Part shown: positions 6,480-13,790 of the stretch, piece after piece
Layout of the letters: each line of letters starts with the position of its first letter
How positions within the stretch are numbered: the stretch's first letter is position 1
Assembly (NCBI GenBank): GCA_037388705.1
Contig: JARRJY010000045.1
Span: 1 to 31,361 of the forward strand
Reading direction: 5' to 3'
Origin: JARRJY01 sp037388705
GTDB taxonomy: Bacteria > Pseudomonadota > Gammaproteobacteria > UBA6429 > Thiohalophilaceae
Length of the DNA: 31,361 bases
Notes under the pieces: model-generated
What the model was told of the DNA's origin: nothing
What the model saw: only the letters and a program-made list of their open reading frames with translations
Databases searched by the model: none
Made by a program: the position numbers and the translations under genes

Positions 6480-9107
6480 TTAATCAGCCTGTAACAACTC
6501 GTTTTCACCCTGGTGAGGGTGAAGGGTTTGCATTCCGCTAATAAACGCCATGAAGATTGCTGCCACATAGGATAATGACTGGATTAACAACAATCCCATC
6601 CAGAATTTTAAATCAAGACCACCCTCTTCCTGCATGATCCATACCCCGTATGCTGAACCCCACAGGACTGCTGCAAACAGAATCTCCCAACGCGCATCTA
6701 TAACCGCTCTGAAAATCCGGTTCGGATTTTTCATTTTTGGTGTTCTGAAAAATGGTTTATTGCTGGTTAAAAAGCCGAAGGCCACTGCAACCGCGATCGT
6801 GTGTGATAGCGCAAGCCCGGCAATTGCCGCGAAAATCGTGTGTTTTAACGATACGTTGACCGTTGTTCTGTAAAGATAAATAATTTTTGCCATTTTGAAA
6901 CAAAACAGGGAAAGCGGCAAAATGGCAAAGATAATCAGCGGTGGGTCAACCTGCCTTGGGAACAGCATCATGCCGGCTGACCAGGTGATGGCTGCAAGAG
7001 TAAAAAACAGGTTTACACTATCAGCAAACCACGGTAGCCAACCGGCAACAAAGTGATAGCGCTGACCATTAGTCAGCCTGGATTTTTCCCGGCCCAGTAA
7101 CGATCGTAAATGACGTTTAAGAATCTGGACTGCTCCATATGCCCAACGATATCGTTGTAGCTTGTAATCATTAAACGTATCCGGCATCAGTCCTTTACCG
7201 TAACTGGTCGGTGTATAGATGGCCTCGTATCCATTTTCGAAGATACGAAAGCCCAGCTCGGCATCTTCCGTGATACACCATTCGGCCCACCCGTTAACCT
7301 CCTGTAATACTGATTTGCGTATCAAGGTCATGGTGCCATGTTGAATAATGGCATTGCGTTCGTTGCGAGTAACCATGCCTATAAAAAAGAAACCGCGATA
7401 CTCCGAGTAACACATTGATTTGAAGATACTTTGTTCCTGGTCACGGTAATCCTGTGGAGCCTGTACAATGGCAACACGTTCGTTTTCAAACTGAGGTACC
7501 AGGTCCCGCAACCATTCAGGTGACACCACGTAGTCACTATCAATGACTGCAATAAGTTCAGCATCACTGGCGGTTTTTTCCATCGCATAGTTAAGTGCCC
7601 CTGCTTTGAAACCGGCTAATGGATCCACGTGATAAAAATGAAATCGCGATCCCAGTTCATCACAGATTGCCTGCAAAGGTTGCCAAACTGCCGCATCCTT
7701 GGTGTTATTATCGATGACCAGCACTTCATAATCCGGGTAATCAAGATGTGCAAGTGCTGTCAACGTTTCACGTAACATTTCAGGTGGTTCGTTATAGGCT
7801 GGAACATGGATAGACACTTTTGGAAAATAGCCGTCAGCAGCCGATTTTAAATCCGGTAGCCTGTGACGCTTCTTGTACCAAATGGCTTCTGCCCACTCAT
7901 GGGCTTCTGCCAGCAACACGGCGAGAATACCGACCATGCCAAATACCAGCAAAATACCAATAATGATGGAACCGACAGTTAAATATAAACTGGTATATTC
8001 GTAAACGATCCAGACTACAGCCGTAGCCGCAAAATAACTGATCAATGCCAGGAAACTACGACCATGGCCACGTAAAGTACTGCTATCAATCAACAACAAT
8101 GCAAAAGTAATGATAGCCAGCACGATTGAAATACCGGCCAGTACTCTCCAGTTTGGAATCGGCACGATAGGCTGGATAAATTCAAACTTGGCTTCACGGT
8201 TGGAATTATAGACACCCCAGTAGGCACCCACGGCGCCTTCGAATTCTTTTTTCCATGGTTGGTCAAAGGCTTCCATGATGTAATAAACCACGTTTTCATT
8301 GGGTACCCGGGCCAGGAAATTTCGCAGGAACATGGCCTGGTTAGCCTTGGACGCGACGGCAGACTGGCGAGGTCGATCGGGCGGGGGTTCTCGCTCTTGG
8401 CGAGTACGCCCGTTACTTGGCCAGCCGACTTCAGAGATGATGACTGGTTTGCCGGGATAGGTTTCCCTGAGTTTTTTGACAACACCAAATACGTGATCTA
8501 CAGCGTGCTTAACATCCTTGCCTTCCCAGTATGGGAGGATCTGTACCGCGATGAAATCTACATGTTTCACCAGTTCCGGGTGCTTTAACCATATATGGGC
8601 CGGTTCCGCTGTGCTTACCGGGATCCAGAGTTTTTCTCTTGCTTCTTCTAAATAGTTGATTAATTCATCAAGCTTGAGCATGCCATGTAACTGTGTTTCA
8701 TTTCCGATAATGGCACGGACGATGTTGGGATTATGTCTTGCTACACGAATAAATTTTGGAAACTCAACCGCGTTATCTTCTTTATCTTCATCCAGCCATG
8801 CACCAAGACAGACATTTAAATTGTACTTGCGGGCAATCGCTGGAATCTCACCCAGGGTGTCTTCAACCGTATACGTACGAATTGCAACTGTCTTGCCAGC
8901 CAGCAACTTAATGTCCTGCTCGATATCCTCGACACTGGGATAGTTCTTTTCTTCAGGCTCAAAGTCCGCGCGCATTGGTGAAAAAGAAAAACCCATAACA
9001 CGTTGCGGCCAGGCGGGTGATTCTTCCGGTTCATTAATCAATGCCCAAAGGCTAAGACTGATCAACGTGACCGCGATACCGATAATGTAGTTGGTCAATC
9101 GAAACAT
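6480..9107 (-). CDS. GH17 glucanase / GT2 glycosyltransferase membrane fusion
   Basis: An 875-residue inner-membrane protein. After an N-terminal membrane anchor (residues 5-24) comes a periplasmic GH17 domain (about 35-310) with acid/base Glu137 (GNET) and nucleophile Glu226 (SEVGWPS). Three or so membrane helices (about 320-405) lead to a cytoplasmic processive GT2 domain (about 428-665) with VPAYNEPPE, Asp523-x-Asp525 (DSDY), TED (613-615) and QRYRW (651-655). More membrane helices follow to the end. This layout suits synthesis of a beta-glucan from UDP-glucose with trimming, branching or cyclisation by the GH17 part, as described for NdvB/NdvC-type beta-1,3-glucan systems. AAGGG precedes the ATG. 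It is divergent from a phosphoglycerol-transferase-like gene that may modify the product. Confidence 0.88.
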   Translation of the reverse strand: MFRLTNYIIGIAVTLISLSLWALINEPEESPAWPQRVMGFSFSPMRADFEPEEKNYPSVEDIEQDIKLLAGKTVAIRTYTVEDTLGEIPAIARKYNLNVCLGAWLDEDKEDNAVEFPKFIRVARHNPNIVRAIIGNETQLHGMLKLDELINYLEEAREKLWIPVSTAEPAHIWLKHPELVKHVDFIAVQILPYWEGKDVKHAVDHVFGVVKKLRETYPGKPVIISEVGWPSNGRTRQEREPPPDRPRQSAVASKANQAMFLRNFLARVPNENVVYYIMEAFDQPWKKEFEGAVGAYWGVYNSNREAKFEFIQPIVPIPNWRVLAGISIVLAIITFALLLIDSSTLRGHGRSFLALISYFAATAVVWIVYEYTSLYLTVGSIIIGILLVFGMVGILAVLLAEAHEWAEAIWYKKRHRLPDLKSAADGYFPKVSIHVPAYNEPPEMLRETLTALAHLDYPDYEVLVIDNNTKDAAVWQPLQAICDELGSRFHFYHVDPLAGFKAGALNYAMEKTASDAELIAVIDSDYVVSPEWLRDLVPQFENERVAIVQAPQDYRDQEQSIFKSMCYSEYRGFFFIGMVTRNERNAIIQHGTMTLIRKSVLQEVNGWAEWCITEDAELGFRIFENGYEAIYTPTSYGKGLMPDTFNDYKLQRYRWAYGAVQILKRHLRSLLGREKSRLTNGQRYHFVAGWLPWFADSVNLFFTLAAITWSAGMMLFPRQVDPPLIIFAILPLSLFCFKMAKIIYLYRTTVNVSLKHTIFAAIAGLALSHTIAVAVAFGFLTSNKPFFRTPKMKNPNRIFRAVIDARWEILFAAVLWGSAYGVWIMQEEGGLDLKFWMGLLLIQSLSYVAAIFMAFISGMQTLHPHQGENELLQAD

Positions 9108-9176
9108 GCCGTGCGCCCTTTAGAAATACTGGTAATTGAGCGTCGTTCCTGGACAGCCCGGTTTATAAGAACTGAA

Positions 9177-9212
9177 TCATAAAACATCACAATAAATATT
9201 GCAGTTTTATGA
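9177..9212. repeat. Inverted repeat in the divergent promoter region
   Basis: Perfect 9-bp arms TCATAAAAC (9177-9185) and GTTTTATGA (9204-9212) separated by 18 bp, between the two divergent glucan-related genes. It could be an operator or an RNA hairpin in the leader of the plus-strand gene. It also argues against translation beginning at the TTG at 9199, which lies inside it. Confidence 0.6.
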
Positions 9213-9258
9213 CAGAACCCGCAAAATCGCCATTCTTTTCAAAGAATTACCGTATTCT

Positions 9259-10953
9259 ATGCGCCTGTTTCTAACTTCCAACCTGCCCCGCATGCTGTTT
9301 AAGTGGGGCCTGCTACTGTCAGGGCTGTATTTATATTCAGTCCTGATAACCGGCATTGGTACCTTTCCAGACCAGCAATTCTACCAGCAATGGCTTGAGT
9401 TAATTCTTGTCTGCTATTTATACAGCCTGATCTACCTGTCAATGAAACCAGGTAAATTTCGCCCGTTTATTGCAGCCTTACCCCTGTTCCTGCTTTATTT
9501 GTTACACGATGTTTTTTTCATGATCTATGGCAAGGTTTTTCGTTTGATTAATTTCTCGGAAGTGCCTGAACTGCTTCAGATCATACCCCTGTTTTCTGCC
9601 ATTCTGATTTCGCTTGTTTTTATCTTGCCGCTAGCATTAATTATTCATCGTCTTAACATCAGGCAGTACAGGCCCCTTGTACTAGCCTGGTCACCGTTGG
9701 TAATTTTGATTGCCGTGTTGCTGACCAGTCCTCTCTCTTTTGTACAAGCCTTTGAACAGTTTTCCAATCATATTGTGAAATACTCTGATGCGAAGAGTGT
9801 AGAACAAAATGGTCGAATCTCGATGATGTTATATCGTGAAGCGCAACGCCAGGCAGCACTAGAAACAATATTACCGTATCGTGAACGTGAATCTTATAAA
9901 AAACAAATCACCGAGAACATCAGCCGTTTAAAACAAAACCTTAATGGCCGTAACATACACCTTGTTGTCCTGGAAAGTTTCCTGGATCCAAGAATGTTCA
10001 AAAAATTATCTTTTTCTAAATCACCGGCACACCCGGCATTTGATCAATTATTCAAACACAAACTGGGATTGAGCAAATCCCCGGTATTTGGTGGTGCGAC
10101 GGCACAGGCAGAGTTCGAGGTTTTGTGTGGTGTACCAGCGTTTGAAAAACTGAGTAGTGTTGAATTCAACATGTTTACAGGCAGCAACGCTTACTGCCTG
10201 CCGGGCGTGCTTACAGAGATCGGCTATCGTACTGTAGCTACCAATGCCTACAAGCCTAACTTCTTTAATGCGATTGCGGGATACAGGGGGACAGGATTCA
10301 GCGAACTGGATTTCCCCGTAGAATTTTATAACGCCTCGGAATCGTATTTACATGTTGGCAACCCTGGCAATGAAGACTACCTGTTTGACAGTGATCTGTT
10401 CGAGCAGAACCTTGCGTTTGTTAAAAAACACCTGGCACAAAACCCTGAACAACCATTGTTAAATTATATTATGACAATATATGGGCATACCCCACACATT
10501 CTCGATGAGAACAAACGTCCTGAAATTATCACCACACAATCACCCTATAATGACGATCATTTGCAGCGTTCGACCAACCAGTTTTACTATCGTTCTGAAG
10601 CTATCGCTAAGTATGTCAATGAATTAATGAGTATTGATCCTGACAGCCTGATTATATTTATTGCTGATCATGTTCCACCCTTGCGTAACGGGCCTAATAC
10701 TTATAACGCACTTGATTATTTACCTGAGCATAAAGATGGCATGTATTATACCTTGTTCGGGGTAATCGAAAATGGGAAAGTGCACCGATATCACGATATT
10801 CACCATTATGATATCCCGAATATCGTGTTAAATTACCTGACAGGGAATCAATATTGCCAGCAACAATCCTGTGCGCATCTTGGAGATGATACGGAGCCGC
10901 GTGAAAAACGTATTGAAGCCTATCTCAGGCTGATGGCACATGCTTCAGAATAA
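9259..10953 (+). CDS. LtaS/OpgB-like sulfatase-fold phosphoglycerol transferase
   Basis: About 564 residues from the ATG at 9259; an upstream TTG at 9199 would add 20 residues but sits inside a palindrome. Five hydrophobic helices (roughly residues 13-32, 45-63, 70-90, 110-130, 140-158) anchor an extracytoplasmic alkaline-phosphatase/sulfatase domain. Visible motifs are VVLESF (metal-binding Glu near 239), GGATAQAEFEVLCG with a candidate nucleophile Thr near 281, TIYGHTPH and FIADHVPP (metal-binding Asp/His). This is the layout of lipoteichoic-acid synthase and of OpgB, which moves phosphoglycerol from phosphatidylglycerol to periplasmic glucans. Divergence from the GH17-GT2 gene supports a glucan-decorating role, which is an inference. 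The start is uncertain because its Shine-Dalgarno is weak (AAAGAA). Confidence 0.82.
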   Translation: MRLFLTSNLPRMLFKWGLLLSGLYLYSVLITGIGTFPDQQFYQQWLELILVCYLYSLIYLSMKPGKFRPFIAALPLFLLYLLHDVFFMIYGKVFRLINFSEVPELLQIIPLFSAILISLVFILPLALIIHRLNIRQYRPLVLAWSPLVILIAVLLTSPLSFVQAFEQFSNHIVKYSDAKSVEQNGRISMMLYREAQRQAALETILPYRERESYKKQITENISRLKQNLNGRNIHLVVLESFLDPRMFKKLSFSKSPAHPAFDQLFKHKLGLSKSPVFGGATAQAEFEVLCGVPAFEKLSSVEFNMFTGSNAYCLPGVLTEIGYRTVATNAYKPNFFNAIAGYRGTGFSELDFPVEFYNASESYLHVGNPGNEDYLFDSDLFEQNLAFVKKHLAQNPEQPLLNYIMTIYGHTPHILDENKRPEIITTQSPYNDDHLQRSTNQFYYRSEAIAKYVNELMSIDPDSLIIFIADHVPPLRNGPNTYNALDYLPEHKDGMYYTLFGVIENGKVHRYHDIHHYDIPNIVLNYLTGNQYCQQQSCAHLGDDTEPREKRIEAYLRLMAHASE

Positions 10954-10989
10954 AACCCCTTTGATAATTTAACAGTTAAGGGTTTTATT
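10949..10989. terminator. Bidirectional terminator shared by two convergent genes
   Basis: AATAAAACCCCTT (10949-10961) and AAGGGTTTTATT (10978-10989) pair with one bulged C. Each arm contains a stop codon: TAA at 10951-10953 for the plus gene and the complement of TAA at 10985-10987 for the cytochrome gene. A/T flanks give U-rich tails on both transcripts. Confidence 0.8.
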
Positions 10990-11572
10990 CGCCACGTAGC
11001 ATTTTAAGCAGGGTACGATCTTTTAATTTAAAGTGATGGTAAAAAGCGGCTACAGCATGTCCGACAATAAGCAGCCAGACCAGCCAGGCACCCATAATTT
11101 CCTTGTGAAAGAAATCTACAGGTTCTTCAAACTCTTTAAAGGTCAGCCCCAGGTAATCCCAGACAAATACTTCAAACAGCCAGGTTTCTTCAAACTTGGG
11201 GATCTGGAACAGGTAAAAATACTCGGTGGCAATACCGGTACCAATGTAGCCGGTTAACGGCATCAGGATCATAACAGCGTACAAGAGATAGTGCACACCG
11301 TGTGCAAGTGTGTGTTGCCAGCGCGGTCCGGGTTCTAACGTGGGAGACACATTCATATTGCGCCAGGTAATCCGCAGGATAACTATTACGCCGACACTGA
11401 TCCCGGCTGACAAATGCAGTTGCAAGGCAAGCATGTTCTCCGGTGTCTGTTTCTCGGTAAACCAGTGACGATAATATACCGCACAATAGGCCAACAAAAA
11501 TAACAGGGCAGTTCCCCAGTGCAACCAACGGGCAATACGGCCGTAATTCTCCGTGGTATTTTTATTTTTCAT
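10985..11572 (-). CDS. Cytochrome b561 family protein
   Basis: A 195-residue four-helix inner-membrane cytochrome b561 of the bacterial YodB/CybB type. Candidate haem ligands are the His residues in ARWLHWG (helix 1), LQLHLSAG (helix 2), LAHGVHYLLY (helix 3) and IVGHAVAAFYHHF (helix 4). Length and helix order match the family. These proteins bind two b haems and move electrons between quinol and periplasmic or membrane partners; some reduce superoxide. It starts 15 bp after the DUF2057 lipoprotein stop on the same strand, so the two are probably cotranscribed. The Shine-Dalgarno is poor. The partner is not evident from the neighbours. Confidence 0.9.
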   Translation of the reverse strand: MKNKNTTENYGRIARWLHWGTALLFLLAYCAVYYRHWFTEKQTPENMLALQLHLSAGISVGVIVILRITWRNMNVSPTLEPGPRWQHTLAHGVHYLLYAVMILMPLTGYIGTGIATEYFYLFQIPKFEETWLFEVFVWDYLGLTFKEFEEPVDFFHKEIMGAWLVWLLIVGHAVAAFYHHFKLKDRTLLKMLRGE

Positions 11573-11587
11573 GCTTGAAAGAATGGT

Positions 11588-12307
11588 CTACTTGATGGCA
11601 TCAACCGATTTCATCCAGTCCCTGAATTGTTGACGCTCTATTTCGTTTGCCATCAGCCACCAGAATTTCAGTCGCTTGACTGCATCTTCGCGTGCGGCTG
11701 TCTCGGCATCTATCCCCTTTGGCGCAGAAATCCTGGCAGGTTTCTCAGCAGTAACCGGAGCCACTACTTGTGGGGTAATATCCGTATTGCCTTGTTCATT
11801 TGCAGCAGTGAGCCTGAACTCATCCAGCTCGGATACTGAGCGAGACATTACCTGTCGCCCTGTACCCTGCTCGACTAAGCGAGCTTTGAACTCACTGGCT
11901 GCAGCAATATCGTAAGCTTCTTCCATATCGGCTGGAACACGATAAACCAGGTCATACGTCTTTCCGGCATATAAGCGGGTTTCCACACCCACCACATCAG
12001 AATGGATTAACATGCCACTCACATTATCACCCCATGACAGCTCATACTTGAAATCAATACGATGCAGACCAGGCAACAGGAAAACCTCGTAAAAGCCTTC
12101 CTCCTTCGAAGGGACCTTGACTTCCTTGCCATCAATCTTGGTCACTGTAATAGCTGCCGGTACTTTTAGGCGAGCAGTATCATTTCCTGAACGTGGTTGC
12201 CCGGTATAAAAATGTACCGGGCCACTTACTGAATTGCAGGCCTGTAACCAGGACACTCCAAACAAAATTGAAAGTGTCTTGGTTAATTTCAAAATATCAC
12301 ATGTCAA
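11588..12307 (-). CDS. DUF2057 (YccT-like) exported protein, probable lipoprotein
   Basis: A 239-residue exported protein. The signal peptide ends in SWLQAC (Cys24), which resembles a lipobox, although Gln before the Ala is unusual. The body shows the DUF2057 layout: VPAAITVTKIDGKEV, a LPGLHRIDFKYE strand pair, GKTYDLVYRVP, and the terminal helix WWLMANEIERQQFRDWM. A Pro/Ala-rich linker with low complexity (about residues 175-205) precedes the terminal helix. The enterobacterial member YccT (CsgI) inhibits curli formation, but a similar role here is not supported by the neighbours. The protein probably sits in the periplasm or at the outer membrane, upstream of cytochrome b561 in a two-gene operon. 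Confidence 0.8.
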   Translation of the reverse strand: MTCDILKLTKTLSILFGVSWLQACNSVSGPVHFYTGQPRSGNDTARLKVPAAITVTKIDGKEVKVPSKEEGFYEVFLLPGLHRIDFKYELSWGDNVSGMLIHSDVVGVETRLYAGKTYDLVYRVPADMEEAYDIAAASEFKARLVEQGTGRQVMSRSVSELDEFRLTAANEQGNTDITPQVVAPVTAEKPARISAPKGIDAETAAREDAVKRLKFWWLMANEIERQQFRDWMKSVDAIK

Positions 12308-12338
12308 GTATGCTTAATCTTAGAGGTATGGATATTTT

Positions 12339-12869
12339 TTAATACAGCCGATAATTCAGTCCCACTAATGTCTGGGTAATATCAGCACCACTCACATCTG
12401 GCAATGCCTGTATTTCAATACGCAGATCCAGACGGTCAGTCATGGCAAAATCAAAACCAGCACCGTAGAAAAGATCCAGTCCATCATCCGAACCGACAAT
12501 ATACGTATCATAGAGTACAGCGTCAGCACTCCAGTACATCCCGCCAATCCTGCCAAACACGTCAATGGTCGGTGCGATTGGTAAATAGCCCATGAAACTG
12601 AGGTCCATTTCAGTCACATCCGTGCTGGCTGAACCGGCGCTACCCGTAACATCATAGCTACCAAATGATACGCCGAACTCCCATCCTGTCGGGGCATTTT
12701 TTTGTCCCAGTTGAAAGCGAAAGACAACAGCATCATCATACCCGGGAACATCAACGTCTCCCGAACCAATAGCGCCACCGTAATAAAAACTGCCATATGG
12801 CTGTGCATACGACAAATTACTCATCATTAATAAAACAAGTGACGTAATATACAGAAGTGCTTTTTTCAT
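12339..12869 (-). CDS. Small outer-membrane beta-barrel protein
   Basis: A 176-residue OmpA/OmpX-like eight-stranded barrel. Translation is placed at the ATG at 12869 (MKKALLYI) because TAGGAG precedes it and a signal peptide follows directly (cleavage near SYA, residue 22). Open frame extends 38 codons further upstream but without a start signal. The body alternates polar and hydrophobic residues, with strands such as YYGGAIGSGDV, WEFGVSFGSYD, IDVFGRIGGMYW and LFYGAGFDFAM, and ends in an aromatic residue (LNYRLY), as barrels do for BAM recognition. It is related in pattern to the shorter protein at 30997-31299. The function is unknown; such proteins are structural, adhesive or stress-linked. 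Confidence 0.82.
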   Translation of the reverse strand: MKKALLYITSLVLLMMSNLSYAQPYGSFYYGGAIGSGDVDVPGYDDAVVFRFQLGQKNAPTGWEFGVSFGSYDVTGSAGSASTDVTEMDLSFMGYLPIAPTIDVFGRIGGMYWSADAVLYDTYIVGSDDGLDLFYGAGFDFAMTDRLDLRIEIQALPDVSGADITQTLVGLNYRLY

Positions 12870-13156
12870 TGTTGTTACTCCTACTCGTAAAACATCCCGG
12901 GAAAAGTCAGCATAGAGCTGGAAAAATAAAAAGACAATACCATGCTTTTGTATCTTCACATTTTTTGTAAAACTGCTTTTCAACCTTGCAAATTGAAAAT
13001 TTAGTCATAAACCTGTTGTTTGACTACATCCATTACTATATTAGAACATTATTGTTTGAAATGCCTGTTTCATTTTTTTAACTTTAGCACATTTATGTTA
13101 TACCAGAGTACTTGTATACTATTTGATAACTAAACAATGTTCAGGCAGGAAAAATC

Positions 13157-13570
13157 ATGGTTACCTATCTATACTGGATTTTCGTTTTTTTACTGATCAC
13201 CGCCGCCTTGTACGGCTTTGGTTACAAGCTGGAACAGTGGAAGCCCGCCTTTATCAGTGCCCTGGTTGTCCTGGTGATAAGTGTGTTGGCCTATTACTTT
13301 CATTTTCAACAGGTTTTTGTCAAACGCTATGGTGGTGTAATGACCCTCAGTGTGCCCCAAGGCCAGTTGCACGTTGCGGCTACCTGGAAAGATGATAATC
13401 TCTGGATTGAAAACTATGATCCCAAAACCAACACCTGTCATTTCAGGGAATATTCACGCGGCAACCTGCTTCAAGGTAAAGTCACGATACAGAACTGTAA
13501 CCCAATACGGTTTCAACAGGAATCAGCATCTATGCAAACACCACCTGAAACAAAAAAGCAAAATAATTAA
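13157..13570 (+). CDS. Hypothetical two-helix membrane protein
   Basis: A 137-residue protein that I do not recognise. Two hydrophobic helices (about residues 4-22 and 31-49) are followed by an 85-residue soluble part with two Cys (CHFREYS and QNCNP), then a polar tail ending KKQNN. The positive-inside rule leaves the side of the soluble part uncertain; with two helices both ends should be on the same side. The ATG follows AGGAAAA. It is flanked by the divergent barrel gene and by the convergent NhaA fusion, with no operon partner. Confidence 0.6.
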   Translation: MVTYLYWIFVFLLITAALYGFGYKLEQWKPAFISALVVLVISVLAYYFHFQQVFVKRYGGVMTLSVPQGQLHVAATWKDDNLWIENYDPKTNTCHFREYSRGNLLQGKVTIQNCNPIRFQQESASMQTPPETKKQNN

Positions 13571-13754
13571 AAAGAATACACTCACGGCACCTTATAATTC
13601 TTGAATCCGGCTTAGCGTGAATTCTTAATAGCACCTATTTTTTTATACCGGTCTTTTACTACATATTCTTGATATATTAGTAATGTTGCCGTTCTCCCTG
13701 CCATGTATTCATCGAACTATTATCCGGGCAAAAACATAATTCACAGGAGCGATC

Positions 13755-13784
13755 ATGCAAGAAGTTCGCTTTCCTTTCCCTTGA
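13755..13784 (+). other. Nine-residue mini-ORF with a strong ribosome site (leader or truncated gene start)
   Basis: CAGGAG followed at normal spacing by an ATG and the short reading MQEVRFPFP, then TGA, 7 bp before the (convergent) end of the NhaA fusion gene. It has a good initiation site but no body. It could be a leader peptide, or the start of a gene whose remainder was lost by deletion. No downstream gene on the same strand exists for about 2.2 kb, which favours a remnant. Confidence 0.3.
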
Positions 13785-13790
13785 TATTTT

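Noticed and set aside
7491..7505. AGGTCC inside the GH17-GT2 gene as a minus-strand ECF promoter
   Set aside because: No AAGACG or TAGACG at the required 15-bp distance; chance occurrence within a coding region.
9199..9258. TTG start giving a longer phosphoglycerol-transferase-like protein
   Set aside because: The TTG lies in an inverted repeat without a Shine-Dalgarno, and the ATG at 9259 begins close to the first membrane helix.
12110..12136. GGACCT at 12111 as a fifth ECF promoter
   Set aside because: The sequence 15 bp downstream is CAATCT, not CGTCT, and it lies inside the DUF2057 gene on the opposite strand.
12870..12983. Extended N-terminus of the barrel protein at 12339
   Set aside because: The signal peptide and TAGGAG place the start at 12869; the upstream residues would bury the signal peptide.
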